Part shown: piece by piece, positions 26,513 to 36,092 of the stretch
Position numbering within the stretch: position 1 is the stretch's first letter
How the letters are laid out: each line of letters opens with the position of its first letter
Assembly (NCBI GenBank): GCA_041687455.1
Contig: JAWLBY010000015.1
Coordinates: forward strand, 1 to 64,000
Length of the DNA: 64,000 bases
Direction: 5' to 3'
Source: JAWLBY01 sp041687455
GTDB lineage: Bacteria; Pseudomonadota; Gammaproteobacteria; Xanthomonadales; Xanthomonadaceae
Program-made: the position numbers and the translations under genes
The notes under the pieces: generated by a model
Told to the model about the DNA's origin: nothing
Seen by the model: only the letters and a program-made list of their open reading frames with translations
The model's database searches: none

Positions 26513-27637
26513 ATGGATATCGGGCGCGTCCAATCCGGCATTCCGCTGCAGGGCGGCAACCAGCCGAACGATCCGGCGAAGATCGCCGACGCCGCGCGCC
26601 AGCTCGAAACGCAGTTCGCGAAGATGCTGATTTCCAGCATGCGCGCGACCAGCCTCGGCGACTCGATGTTTCCGGGCAGCGCCGAACATTACCGGCAGAT
26701 GTACGACGACCAGCTTGCCGCGGCACTGACCCGCGGCAAGGGGCTCGGCCTGCAGACGATGATCCGCCGCCAGCTCGGCGGCGAGGCCGCGACCGCGACG
26801 CCGCAGCAGGCTGCAAGGATGTACTCGATGGATGGCTACCGGCAGTTGCTGCCGGCCAGGCAGGCCGCCGCGCTGTCGGCACTCGACGGCGCGGCGCTGC
26901 CGCCCGGCGCCGGCGCCGCGGCGGCGCCGGGCGGCGACAGCCAGCCACGCGCCAACGGCAGCGAATCGCTGTCCGCACGGCTCGCACGATTGATCGCGGC
27001 TGAAGCCGCTCCTACGGCGAAGGCGGCCTCCCTGATGGGAGCAGGTGTGGCCGCCCCGCTAGGGGCCGCTTCGGTGGCCGCCTCCACGGTAGGAGCGGCT
27101 TCAGCCGCGATCGACGATTGCCACGGCACGCCGGCCAGCGACGCCCGGCCCGGCACCCCGGAGGCTTTCGTGGCAAGGATCTGGCCGCACGCGCAGCGCG
27201 CCGCAGCCGAACTCGGCGTCTGCCCGAAGGTGCTGGTCGCGCAGGCGGCGCTGGAAACCGGCTGGGGCCGGCACATGATCCGCGGCAACGCTGGCGATGC
27301 CAACAACCTGTTCGGCATCAAGACCGGCGGCCGCTGGTCCGGTGAGACGGTTACCGCGGCCACCAGCGAATTCCGCAACGGCACCCGCGTGCAGGAGAAC
27401 GCGGCCTTCCGCGCCTATCGCTCGATCGCCGACTCGTTCGGAGACTACGTCGCGCTGCTGAAGAATTCGCCGCGCTATGCCGCCGCACTCGGCCAGGGCA
27501 CCGCCCGTGCATTCGCCAATGCATTGCAGCGGGCCGGCTACGCAACCGACCCGCAATACGCCGCCAAACTGACCGCGATCGCCGAAGGCCCGACCCTGAA
27601 CCGGGCGCTGGCACGGCTGTCCGGACCGACCGCATGA
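26513..27637 (+). CDS. flgJ: Peptidoglycan hydrolase FlgJ with REPIN-encoded linker
   Basis: Rod cap fused to a muralytic enzyme that lets the rod cross the cell wall. Residues 1-110 are the rod-capping domain (ARQLETQFAKMLISSMRATS, MYDDQLAAALTRGKGLGL). Residues about 213-370 are the glucosaminidase domain, with the catalytic Glu in AQAALETGWGRHM, NNLFGIKTGGRW and a C-terminal FANALQRAGYATDPQYA. The linker (residues about 115-212) is long and Ala-rich. Residues about 161-200 come from a REPIN at 26994-27110 that keeps the frame. The 374-residue length exceeds the usual 310-330 because of this linker. Confidence 0.94.
   Translation: MDIGRVQSGIPLQGGNQPNDPAKIADAARQLETQFAKMLISSMRATSLGDSMFPGSAEHYRQMYDDQLAAALTRGKGLGLQTMIRRQLGGEAATATPQQAARMYSMDGYRQLLPARQAAALSALDGAALPPGAGAAAAPGGDSQPRANGSESLSARLARLIAAEAAPTAKAASLMGAGVAAPLGAASVAASTVGAASAAIDDCHGTPASDARPGTPEAFVARIWPHAQRAAAELGVCPKVLVAQAALETGWGRHMIRGNAGDANNLFGIKTGGRWSGETVTAATSEFRNGTRVQENAAFRAYRSIADSFGDYVALLKNSPRYAAALGQGTARAFANALQRAGYATDPQYAAKLTAIAEGPTLNRALARLSGPTA
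26994..27110. repeat. REPIN inserted in frame within flgJ
   Basis: The left arm 26994-27015 (TCGCGGCTGAAGCCGCTCCT then AC) and right arm 27089-27110 are perfect 22-base inverted repeats of the C-type REP. The 73 bases between them hold further inverted GC-rich words (GGCCGCC). The element encodes an Ala-rich stretch, EAAPTAKAASLMGAGVAA and onward, and introduces no stop in the flgJ frame. Confidence 0.9.
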
Positions 27638-27647
27638 GGGCTGAGGC

Positions 27648-29537
27648 ATGAGCAGTGTTCTGTCCACGTCGACCACCGCCCTGCTGGCCTTCCAGCGCGC
27701 GCTGTCGACAATCAGCCACAACGTCGCCAACGTCGGCACCGAAGGCTACAGCCGACAGCAGGTCGAACTGGCGACCCGCGCGCCGCAGGCGTTCGGCAAC
27801 GGCTTCATCGGCCGTGGCGTGCAGCAGATCAGCGTCCAGCGGCTGGTCGACGACTTCAACTACAACCGGCTGGTCGACTCGCAGGCCGAAGTCGGTCGAC
27901 TGCAGCAGTTGAACCTGCTGTCGGACCGGCTCGACCGCGCGTTCACCGACGCCGGCACCAACCTGGCGCAGCCGTGGTCGCAGTTCTTCGACTCGATGCA
28001 GGCGGTGTCGAGCAATCCGAGTTCGAGCGCCGCGCGCGAGGCGATGCTGGCCTCGGCGACCAGCGTCGCCGGACGCATGCGCTCGCTCGAACTGCAACTG
28101 CAGTCGTACGACCGCGAGGTCAATCTGCGACTGACCGCCGGGGTCGATAATGTCAACCGGCTGACCTCCGAGCTGGCCAAGCTCAACGAGGAAATCGGCC
28201 GCCAGCTCGGCCTGTCAGGCGGTCAGCCGCCGAACGACCTGCTCGACCAGCGCGACCGGCTGGTCAAGGACCTGTCCGGCCTGATCGGCGTCACCACCAC
28301 GAAGCAGGACGACGGCTCACTGAACGTCTACACGCAGGGCGGCCAGGCGCTGGTGGTCGGCACCCGCACACTGACCCTGGCCGCCGGCCGCGACACGTTC
28401 CGGCAGGATCGGCTGAACCTGTCGCTGCAGCTCGGCAACGCGAACGTGCCGCTGGCCTCGTCGGCGCTCGGCGGCGAACTCGGCGGCCTGCTCGAATTCC
28501 GCGAAACGGTGATCGACCCGACCTCGGTCAGCCTCGGCTCGCTGGCGGCGACGCTCGCCTACAGCGTCAACCAGACCAACGCGCAGGGCATCGACCTGTA
28601 TGGCAATCCGGGCGAGCCGATCTTCAGCCAGCCGAGCCTGAACACGCTGCCATCCGACCTCAACACCGGCAACGCGACGCTGACCGCCAGCATCACCGAC
28701 CTGCCGGCATTCGACGGCCGTGACGTCATCATCAGCTATGACGGTGCCAACTACAGCGCGACCGACCGCCGCAGCGGCGCCGCGGTGCCGATCAGCGGCA
28801 CCGGCACGTTCGCCGACCCGCTGCAGGTCGGCGGCGTGACGGTCGTGGTCGGCGGCACGCCGAATGCGAACGACCGCTTCCTGCTGCAACCGGCCGCCGG
28901 CGCCGGTGCCCGGCTGCAGGTCGTGATGACCGATCCACGCGGCATCGCGGCGGCCGGCCCGCTGACCACGTCGACCGATCTCGGCAACCTCGGCGATGCC
29001 CGGCCGAGCCTGACCGTGACCGACCGCAATGCAATCGGATTCACCGATCCGGTCGACATCGAGTTCATCGACGCGACAACCTACACGATCAACGGCGGCC
29101 CGCCGATTGCCTACGCACCGGGCGACACGATCGCCGGCAACGGCTGGACACTGACGCTGGAAGGCGACGTGCTGGCCGGCGACACGTTCAGGGTCCGCCC
29201 GACGCCGCCCGGATCGAGCGACAACGCCAACATGCTGGTGATGGCGAACCTCGACGACGCCAAGCTGCTGTTCTCCGGCACCGGCTCGCTGAACGAGACG
29301 CTGCGGCAGATGACCGTGCAGATCGGCGCCGCGGCGCGCAACTCGTCCGATTCGCTCGAAGCGCAGACCGCGATCCACACCCAACTGGTCGCGAACCGGG
29401 AATCGGTTTCCGGCGTCAACCTCGACGAGGAAGCCGCCAACCTGCTGCGCTTCCAGCAGGCCTACCAGGCGACCGCGCAACTGATCACGGTGGCCGACAC
29501 GATGTTCCAGTCACTGCTGCAGGCGACCGGCCGATGA
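27648..29537 (+). CDS. flgK: Flagellar hook-associated protein 1 (FlgK)
   Basis: First hook-filament junction protein. The 629-residue protein starts with a rod/hook type N-terminus (LLAFQRALSTISHNVANVGT, GYSRQQVELATR). It has the FlgK block GGQPPNDLLDQRDRLVKDLS near residue 190. The C-terminus SGVNLDEEAANLLRFQQAYQ and AQLITVADTMFQSLLQATGR is the family hallmark. It is a client of FlgN. It overlaps flgL by 4 bases. Confidence 0.96.
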   Translation: MSSVLSTSTTALLAFQRALSTISHNVANVGTEGYSRQQVELATRAPQAFGNGFIGRGVQQISVQRLVDDFNYNRLVDSQAEVGRLQQLNLLSDRLDRAFTDAGTNLAQPWSQFFDSMQAVSSNPSSSAAREAMLASATSVAGRMRSLELQLQSYDREVNLRLTAGVDNVNRLTSELAKLNEEIGRQLGLSGGQPPNDLLDQRDRLVKDLSGLIGVTTTKQDDGSLNVYTQGGQALVVGTRTLTLAAGRDTFRQDRLNLSLQLGNANVPLASSALGGELGGLLEFRETVIDPTSVSLGSLAATLAYSVNQTNAQGIDLYGNPGEPIFSQPSLNTLPSDLNTGNATLTASITDLPAFDGRDVIISYDGANYSATDRRSGAAVPISGTGTFADPLQVGGVTVVVGGTPNANDRFLLQPAAGAGARLQVVMTDPRGIAAAGPLTTSTDLGNLGDARPSLTVTDRNAIGFTDPVDIEFIDATTYTINGGPPIAYAPGDTIAGNGWTLTLEGDVLAGDTFRVRPTPPGSSDNANMLVMANLDDAKLLFSGTGSLNETLRQMTVQIGAAARNSSDSLEAQTAIHTQLVANRESVSGVNLDEEAANLLRFQQAYQATAQLITVADTMFQSLLQATGR

Positions 29538-30736
29538 GCATCAGTCGCGTATCCAATGCGAGCATCTTCAACCAGGCGCTGGCCACGATGATGGGCAAGC
29601 AGTCGGCGGTCGCCCGGACCCAGCTCGAGCTGTCGTCCGGCACCCGCATTGCCAGCGCCCAGGACGATCCGCTCGGCGCGGCGCTGTCGCTGGCGATGGA
29701 GCGCGGGCTGGCCGAAATCTCGCGCTGGGACGAAAACTCGATCCAGGTGCAGAATCGCCTGCAGCGCGAGGAAACCGTGCTCGCCCAGGTCGGCGACCGG
29801 CTGCATCGGCTGCGCGAACTCGCGGTGCAGGCCAACAACGGTGTCCACGACGCGCAGACCCTTCGCGGCCTGGTCTACGAGATGCAGCAGATCCGCGAGG
29901 GCATGGTGCAGCTCGCGAATTCGACCGACGGCACCGGCCGCTACCTGTTCGGCGGCGCCGCCGACGCGACGCCGCCATTCATGGAGACTGCCGCCGGCGT
30001 CGCCTACAACGGCGACCAGACCCTGCGCCGGGTCGAGATCGGTGCCGAGCTGACCGTGGCCGACACCGACCCGGGCAGCGAGGTATTCATGCGTATCCGC
30101 ACCGGCAACGGCGTGTTCGCGGCGGCGCAGGCGCCCGGCAACAGCGGTTCCGGCAGGCTCGAGTCGACCGCATTCACCGACACTGCGGCGTGGGACAACG
30201 GCAGCTACCGGATCGAGTTCCTGGCGGGCGACTACACCGTCTACGACGCCAGCAACACCGCGATCGCGACTGGCCCGTTCGTCGAGAACCAGGCGATCGA
30301 ATTCAGCGGCATCCAGGTCACGCTGTCCGGTGCGCCGGCCGATGGCGACCGGTTCACGATCGGCCCGGCGCCGAACCAGGACATCTTCGCGACCATCGAC
30401 CAGTTGATCGCGGCGGTGCAGTTGCCGCAGAGCAACCCGACCGAACACGCGACGCGGCAGAACCAGTTCTACGCCTCGATCGAGAACCTGGCCCAGGCCG
30501 GCGACTGGATGATCGACCGTCGCGCCAGCATCGGCGCTCGGCTGCACACGATCGACCGGGTCGGCGAACAGCACCTGGCCGACGACGAGAACCTGCGCAA
30601 GACGCTGTCGGCGGTCCGCGACACCGACTACGCCGAGGCGATCAGTCGGCTCTCGTTCCAGTTGCAGCAGCTCGAAGCCGCGCAGCAGAGTTTCGCCAAG
30701 GTGCAGGACCTGTCGCTGTTCAATTTCCTGCGCTGA
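29534..30736 (+). CDS. flgL: Flagellar hook-associated protein 3 (FlgL)
   Basis: Second hook-filament junction protein. The 400-residue protein has a flagellin-like N-terminus (LELSSGTRIASAQDDPLGAA, LAVQANNGVHDAQTLRGLV). The C-terminus DTDYAEAISRLSFQLQQLEA with QQSFAKVQDLSLFNFLR is as expected of FlgL. The middle is longer than the enterobacterial protein (317 residues). Its last 17 bases overlap the convergent cca gene. Confidence 0.94.
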   Translation: MSISRVSNASIFNQALATMMGKQSAVARTQLELSSGTRIASAQDDPLGAALSLAMERGLAEISRWDENSIQVQNRLQREETVLAQVGDRLHRLRELAVQANNGVHDAQTLRGLVYEMQQIREGMVQLANSTDGTGRYLFGGAADATPPFMETAAGVAYNGDQTLRRVEIGAELTVADTDPGSEVFMRIRTGNGVFAAAQAPGNSGSGRLESTAFTDTAAWDNGSYRIEFLAGDYTVYDASNTAIATGPFVENQAIEFSGIQVTLSGAPADGDRFTIGPAPNQDIFATIDQLIAAVQLPQSNPTEHATRQNQFYASIENLAQAGDWMIDRRASIGARLHTIDRVGEQHLADDENLRKTLSAVRDTDYAEAISRLSFQLQQLEAAQQSFAKVQDLSLFNFLR

Positions 30737-31973
30737 CCCCGGCATCGCTGCGGCGCGCCCGGCAGGCAGCGATCGCCGCGACCCGCGCCTTGCGCACCTG
30801 CTCGGCAATTGCCGGGCCCTGCAGCCCGGCCAGATCCAGATCGCGTGCCTGCACCGCGAGCGCTGCCCGGTGCAACGCATCGAGCAGCGGCCGCTGCGGA
30901 TAAGCCGCTTCGCCGAGCCCGAGCCGGCCGCGCTTGTCGGCCTCGCAGACCAGGCCGAGCCGGGCAATCCGCTCCGGCCGCCGGATGCCGTCGCAGCGCT
31001 CGATCAGCGTCAGCACGGTCGCATCACGCAGCTCGCCCAGCCGGTGCACGTTGAGGTGCTCGCGGCAGACCACCAGCGCGAACTCGCGGTATTCGGTCGG
31101 CACTTTCAGTCGCTCGCACAGCGCACGGATCGGCGCCTGTCCGGTGTGCTCGTGCTGCGGATGTCTCGGCAGTTGGTCGGCCGGCGTCAGCGCCTTGCCG
31201 AGGTCGTGGACAAGGCCGGCGAACGCAATCAGCGCATCACCGGGCGCCAGTCGCGCGCACATGTCGACGACCATCTCGATGTGCACGCCGGTATCGATTT
31301 CCGGATGGTAGTCGGCCCGCTGCGGCACGCCGTACAGCGCGTCGACTTCCGGCAGCAGCCGTGCCAGCGCAGCGCAGCCACGCAGCGTGCGCAGCATCTC
31401 GGACGGCTGCGCCTCGGCCAGCGCCCGCAGCAGCTCCTGCCAGACCCGCTCGGGCACCAGATGGTCGACCTCGCCGTCGTCGACCATCGATCGCATCAAC
31501 TGCAGCGTCGGTTCGGCGATCCGGAAACCGTACGGCGCGAAACGGGCCATGAAGCGCGCCGCACGCAGGATCCGCACCGGATCCTCGGCAAAGGCCGGCG
31601 ACACGTGCCGCAGCAGGCGACGCTCGATATCGCCGGCGCCGTCGAACGGGTCGATCAGCCGGCCGTCGTGATCCTGCGCGATCGCGTTGATCGTGAAATC
31701 GCGTCGGCGCAGGTCGTCTTCCAGCGTCACCGATGGATCGGCATGGAAGACGAAACCGTGATAGCCGCGACCCGACTTGCGTTCGGTGCGCGCGAGCGCG
31801 TACTCCTCGCCGCTGTCGGGATGCAGGAACACCGGGAAATCGCGCCCGACCGTCCGATAGCCGAGCGCACGCATCTGCTCCGGCGTGCTGCCGACCACAA
31901 CCCAGTCGCGATCGCCGCCATCGCGGCCGAGCAGGCGGTCGCGCACGGCGCCGCCGACCAGATAGGTCTTCAT
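30720..31973 (-). CDS. cca: Multifunctional CCA-adding tRNA nucleotidyltransferase
   Basis: Adds and repairs the 3' CCA of tRNA. The 417-residue protein has the class II start MKTYLVGGAVRDRLLGRDGG, DWVVVGSTPEQM, RRDFTINAIAQDHDGRLIDP and EDPVRILRAARFMARF. A C-terminal HD phosphohydrolase domain follows (AFAGLVHDLGKA, EHTGQAPI), giving the phosphatase activity of the gammaproteobacterial form. The frame extends upstream, but the conserved start is 31973. It overlaps the upstream epimerase-like gene by 4 bases. Confidence 0.96.
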   Translation of the reverse strand: MKTYLVGGAVRDRLLGRDGGDRDWVVVGSTPEQMRALGYRTVGRDFPVFLHPDSGEEYALARTERKSGRGYHGFVFHADPSVTLEDDLRRRDFTINAIAQDHDGRLIDPFDGAGDIERRLLRHVSPAFAEDPVRILRAARFMARFAPYGFRIAEPTLQLMRSMVDDGEVDHLVPERVWQELLRALAEAQPSEMLRTLRGCAALARLLPEVDALYGVPQRADYHPEIDTGVHIEMVVDMCARLAPGDALIAFAGLVHDLGKALTPADQLPRHPQHEHTGQAPIRALCERLKVPTEYREFALVVCREHLNVHRLGELRDATVLTLIERCDGIRRPERIARLGLVCEADKRGRLGLGEAAYPQRPLLDALHRAALAVQARDLDLAGLQGPAIAEQVRKARVAAIAACRARRSDAGVSAGN

Positions 31974-32908
31974 TCGCGCTTGCGCAGCCGTGCCAGCCGC
32001 GACTGCCGGCCAACGACGCCGAACATCCCCGGCACCACCGCAGCGATCGGCGTCTTGTCGATGCCGAGCACGAACAGCCCGTCGACGCCGCCGACCGAGT
32101 CGAGCTGCAACGAGCGGAAGTTGTCGCTCGAGAACGGCTTGCCGGGCACGTGATCCATCAGCGCGGCCTGCATCCGCCCGAGCGCATCGGGCAGCGGCAC
32201 GATCCAGCGCCGCAGTCCGAGCTGCTGCGCGGTGTACTGCACGATCTGCTGCAGCGTCAGCACCTCCGGCCCGTACAGTTCGTAGCAGTGGCCAATGGTC
32301 GAGCGGTCTTCCAGCGCACGGACGTAGGCGGCCACCACGTCGCCGACATGAACCGGCGCGAAGCGCGCGCCGGCCCGTGCCAGCGGCAGCACCGGAGTCA
32401 GCTTCAGCAGCCCGGCGAAGCGGGTGAACAGGCCGTCGCCGCGACCGAAGATCACCGACGGCTGGAAGATCGTCCAGTCGAGACCGGACTCGCGCACCAG
32501 CGCTTCGGCCTCGCCGCGGGTGCGCAGGTAATGGCTTCGCTTGCGGCCGGCATTGAGCGCGCTCATCTGCAGCAGCCGCCGCACACCGGCGCGACGACAG
32601 GCTTCGATCACGCCACGGGTCAGGTCGACATGCACACGGCGGAAACCGCTGCCGTCGTTGCCGCGTTCGTTGAGGATGCCGACCAGGTTGATGACGGCGT
32701 CGTGGCCGACGAAGCGCGCGGCCAGTTGCGACACGTCGTATGGGTCGGTGTCGACGATGCGGACGTCGGGCAGCAGCGACAGCTCGCGATGGCTCGATCG
32801 GTTGCGGCTCGGCACGGTGACCCGATGGCCGCGGCGCTGCAGCGCCGGCACCAGATGGCGACCGACGAAACCGGTGCCGCCGAGAACCACGATGTTCAGG
32901 GGAATCAT
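31970..32908 (-). CDS. NAD(P)-binding epimerase/reductase, complex I NDUFA9 subunit-like
   Basis: A 312-residue Rossmann-fold protein of the atypical short-chain dehydrogenase class. The N-terminus IVVLGGTGFVGRHLVPALQR is the nucleotide-binding motif. VINLVGILNERG and LLQMSALNAG (in place of the usual YxxxK region) resemble the NDUFA9/complex I 39-kDa group. No complex I genes are adjacent, so the role is open; quinone- or lipid-linked metabolism is a guess from relatives. The start at 32908 begins the conserved sequence, and the stop is coupled to cca. Confidence 0.82.
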   Translation of the reverse strand: MIPLNIVVLGGTGFVGRHLVPALQRRGHRVTVPSRNRSSHRELSLLPDVRIVDTDPYDVSQLAARFVGHDAVINLVGILNERGNDGSGFRRVHVDLTRGVIEACRRAGVRRLLQMSALNAGRKRSHYLRTRGEAEALVRESGLDWTIFQPSVIFGRGDGLFTRFAGLLKLTPVLPLARAGARFAPVHVGDVVAAYVRALEDRSTIGHCYELYGPEVLTLQQIVQYTAQQLGLRRWIVPLPDALGRMQAALMDHVPGKPFSSDNFRSLQLDSVGGVDGLFVLGIDKTPIAAVVPGMFGVVGRQSRLARLRKRE

Positions 32909-33082
32909 GGGCAGCTCGCTGTGGGTCGTCGCAATGGACCTGATTGACCGCGGCACGGGCGCAGCGGCGAACGCGCGATGCTGTCGCGCCTGCCTGCAAT
33001 CATCGCTGAAGCGTCCGCGGTCGGAGCGGATCACCGCGGCCCGACCGCGCTAGTCTAACTCGCGTTCGGACGGCGGCCGCCG

Positions 33083-35059
33083 CTACGGCGCGGTCGCGCC
33101 ATCTTGCTGGGCGACTCGTCCGGACGGCAGCGGGCAGACGAAACCGCGTCCGGCCAGCGCGCCGGCCGGCTTGCCGAGCATGCGTTCGGACACCGGCACC
33201 ACCGGTACCCCGAGCCGCCAGTCGTAGATCACCGCGAAGGCGAGGATCCGGGCCACGTAGTCGCGGGTCTCGTAATACGGGATCGTCTCGATCCACAGGT
33301 CGGGCGACATCGCCGAGCGCTCGGCGATCCAGCGCGCGACCGGCGTCGGGCCGGCGTTGTAGGCCGCGGTGGTCAGATGGATGGCATTGCCGTAGCGCTG
33401 CAGCAGCTCGGACAGGTGTGCGGTACCGAGCGTGATGCTGGTGCGCGGTTCGAACAGGCTCGCCGCGCCGGCCCAACGCGTGCCGAGCCGGCGCGAGAGT
33501 TCGGCGCCGGTGACCGGCAGCAACTGCATCAGGCCGCGCGCATTGGCGTGTGATCGGGCATGCGGCTGCCAGGCGCTCTCGGCCCGGATCAGTGCGGCCA
33601 CCCAGGACGGATCGAGGCCATGCCGGCCGGCCTCGCGGCGCAGGTGCTGGTCGTGATCGAGCGGGAAGCGCAGCGAATAGACGCGCTGGTCGTCGCCGTT
33701 GGCGAGCGCAAACACGGCGCGGTCGGTCCAGCCGACATCGAGCGCCAGCGCAACCGCCAGCCGCCGCTCGTCGTCGCCGAGCGACGGAACCGTGGCGTTC
33801 CATTCGCGCAGTGCCCATTGCGTTCGATCGAGTGCATGCAGTTCGAGCGCCCGCTGCAGGCCGGGCCGGGCCAGCACCGCCGCCTGCAGCGCGGCGTCGC
33901 GATTGGGTTCGATCGGGCACAGCGCGTACGGCGCGCCGATCCGGTCGGCAGCGAGGAAGCCGAAGTAATGCGGCTCGCCGGCCAGCGGCGTGTACAGCGC
34001 GGCAGCGGCGTCGCCCTGCCCGGCCAGCTCGCGCATCCGCGCTTCGAGATAGCGCCAGCGCGCTGCGCCGCGGTGCTCGTCCGGCATCGACTCGATCGCC
34101 GCCAGCGCTGCCGGATGGTCGCCGCGCGCGAGCGCCTCGCGGGCCCGCCATTCGTGCAGCCGGCCGTCGTAGGCGGCGGCCGGCACCGCGGCGAATCGGC
34201 GCGCCGACGCCGATGCGTACGATGCCGCACTCCACAGCGCGATCTGGTACTGCACTTCGCCGCGCTGCTGCTCGCTGAGACCGAGCGGCGCGGCCAGCGC
34301 GGCGAGCAGGGCTTCCGCAGCATCCTGGTCGCGCCGTGCCAGCCGCGCCAGACCGAGCGTGGCAATCTGCTGGCTGTGCGGATCGCGCTTCCAGCGCTGC
34401 GCCTGTCGGGACGGTGCATCGATGAAACCGGCAAACGCTTCGGCGCGCGACCGGTCTTCGGCCGGCAGCCCGCGTGCGATGTAGCGCATCAGGCCGGCGT
34501 TGCCCTGTTCGGCCGCCAGCAGCAGGCGTTGCCAGCGCAGCTCGGAACCCAGTCGACCGGCCGCCTGCAGCGCCGCGAACGGCCCGTCGCAGGCTTTCGG
34601 CAGCGAGCGGCCGTGGCGCCACAGCGCGGCGATTTCGTCGAAGACGGCGGCGCTGCGGTCACCACCGGCCAGCCGGGCCGTGGCCGCGTGGCAGCGCAAC
34701 TCGACATCGTCGGTCGCGACGGCAAAGGCGCGGAAGCCGGCCCAGTCCTGCCGCCGCGCCAGTTCGTGCAGCCAGGCTGTCCGCAACGGCGCCACGAACG
34801 GCAGGTCGGCGTGCCGCTGCAGCACTTCGCGCACGTCGGCAGCGGTCGCGCGCGAGAGGTCGCGGCGCAGTTCGGCATACTCGAGGTACGGATGGAGCGG
34901 GTGGTCGAGCAGCGCGCGGCGGGTCGCCGCCGGCAGCGGCGGGCCGCGCTCGGCCTGTTGCAGCGCCGAGCGGAACTCGGCGCGGCGCGATTCAAGCTCG
35001 CTCGCCGACGACGACGCGGCCAGCGCTCCAAGCAACAACAGCAAGAGATATCGACGCAT
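33083..35059 (-). CDS. slt: Soluble lytic murein transglycosylase
   Basis: Periplasmic enzyme that cleaves glycan strands, forming 1,6-anhydromuramic acid. The 658-residue protein has a signal peptide (LLLLLLGALAASSSASE) and a long alpha-helical superhelical region of about 440 residues. The C-terminal SLT domain has the catalytic Glu in ALIRAESAWQPHARS, NARGLMQLLPVTGAEL and HLTTAAYNAGPTPVARW. Size matches the 70-kDa Slt70. It follows the NDUFA9-like gene after 174 bases without a recognised feature. Confidence 0.94.
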   Translation of the reverse strand: MRRYLLLLLLGALAASSSASELESRRAEFRSALQQAERGPPLPAATRRALLDHPLHPYLEYAELRRDLSRATAADVREVLQRHADLPFVAPLRTAWLHELARRQDWAGFRAFAVATDDVELRCHAATARLAGGDRSAAVFDEIAALWRHGRSLPKACDGPFAALQAAGRLGSELRWQRLLLAAEQGNAGLMRYIARGLPAEDRSRAEAFAGFIDAPSRQAQRWKRDPHSQQIATLGLARLARRDQDAAEALLAALAAPLGLSEQQRGEVQYQIALWSAASYASASARRFAAVPAAAYDGRLHEWRAREALARGDHPAALAAIESMPDEHRGAARWRYLEARMRELAGQGDAAAALYTPLAGEPHYFGFLAADRIGAPYALCPIEPNRDAALQAAVLARPGLQRALELHALDRTQWALREWNATVPSLGDDERRLAVALALDVGWTDRAVFALANGDDQRVYSLRFPLDHDQHLRREAGRHGLDPSWVAALIRAESAWQPHARSHANARGLMQLLPVTGAELSRRLGTRWAGAASLFEPRTSITLGTAHLSELLQRYGNAIHLTTAAYNAGPTPVARWIAERSAMSPDLWIETIPYYETRDYVARILAFAVIYDWRLGVPVVPVSERMLGKPAGALAGRGFVCPLPSGRVAQQDGATAP

Positions 35060-35176
35060 GCGAACAGTGTATCGGCGCTTGTATCAACGACGGGTGAGTC
35101 CGGTAGCGACCGAACCGCAGCGAGCGGTCGACCGCGCTGGCGCCACGCGGCGAGTGCCGCCGGCCCGGGTCACAGC

Positions 35177-35974
35177 ATGACCGCCTGGCTGCTGTATCTG
35201 GCGATCGGCGCGACTGCCGGTCTGCTGGCCGGATTGCTCGGCGTCGGCGGCGGGCTGGTGATCGTCGCGGTCCTGGCCTGGCTGCTGCCGAGCCAGGGCG
35301 TGCCGCTCGAACACGCGATGCATGCCGCGCTCGGCACGTCGCTGGCGACGATCGTGCTGACCGGGCTGTCGTCGGCTCGCGCGCATCATCGGCGCGGCAG
35401 CGTGCTGTGGCCGAGCGTGCGCTGGCTGGTGCCCGGCCTGCTGCTCGGCGGACTGGCCGGTTCGCGGCTGGCGACCTGGCTGGCCGGCGACCTGCTGCGC
35501 CTCGGCGTCGCCGGATTCTGCCTGCTGGCGGCGCTGCAACTGCTGTTCGGCCAGCCGCGCGCGCACGCCCACCACGACGCTCCGGCCAGTCCGTGGCTGA
35601 CCGTGGCCGGTCTCGGCATCGGTGCAGTGTCGGCGGTGGTCGGCATCGGCGGCGGCAGCATGACGGTGCCGCTGCTGGTCTGGCTCGGCGTCACGCCGGT
35701 CCGCGCGGTCGGCAGCTCGGCAGCCTGCGGCGTCGCGATCGCGCTGGCCAGCGCCGCCGGCTACGCGCTGCTGGCCCCGCCGACGGCCGCAGCCGGGATG
35801 CCGGCCGGCAGCGTCGGCTTCGTGTTCGTGCCGGCGGCACTCGGCATTGCGCTGGCATCGGTGCTGTTCGCCCCGCTCGGCACCCGGCTCGCGCACCGGC
35901 TCAGCGGGCCGGCGCTGAAGCGGGTCTTCGCCCTGCTGCTGATCGCGGTCGGAGCCAGCCTGATCCTGCGCTGA
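35177..35974 (+). CDS. TauE/SafE family sulfite exporter-like permease
   Basis: A 265-residue inner-membrane protein with about eight hydrophobic segments. Two repeats of the family motif are seen: GLLAGLLGVGGGLVIVAVLA near residue 15 and GIGAVSAVVGIGGGSMTVPL near residue 145. Members move organosulfur or sulfite anions, but many have no assigned substrate, and none is suggested here by neighbours. It is divergent from slt by 117 bases. Confidence 0.9.
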   Translation: MTAWLLYLAIGATAGLLAGLLGVGGGLVIVAVLAWLLPSQGVPLEHAMHAALGTSLATIVLTGLSSARAHHRRGSVLWPSVRWLVPGLLLGGLAGSRLATWLAGDLLRLGVAGFCLLAALQLLFGQPRAHAHHDAPASPWLTVAGLGIGAVSAVVGIGGGSMTVPLLVWLGVTPVRAVGSSAACGVAIALASAAGYALLAPPTAAAGMPAGSVGFVFVPAALGIALASVLFAPLGTRLAHRLSGPALKRVFALLLIAVGASLILR

Positions 35975-36092
35975 ACGGGCGCAGTTGCGGAACTTTGACG
36001 ATTTATTTACAAGAGCAACGCTGCCGACCGGTCTCGACAATAAACCGGCGGATTTCGCTGTCCCAGCCCACCATTTGGGGAGTTCCGCACGA

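Noticed and set aside
33560..35176. Long upstream extension of the TauE/SafE frame
   Set aside because: The extension is antisense to slt and has no similarity; the permease starts at 35177 with its first membrane segment.
36001..36092. Promoter or regulatory RNA in the TonB receptor leader
   Set aside because: The region is AT-rich with a TTGACG, but no -10 box sits at the right distance and no known riboswitch core was seen.
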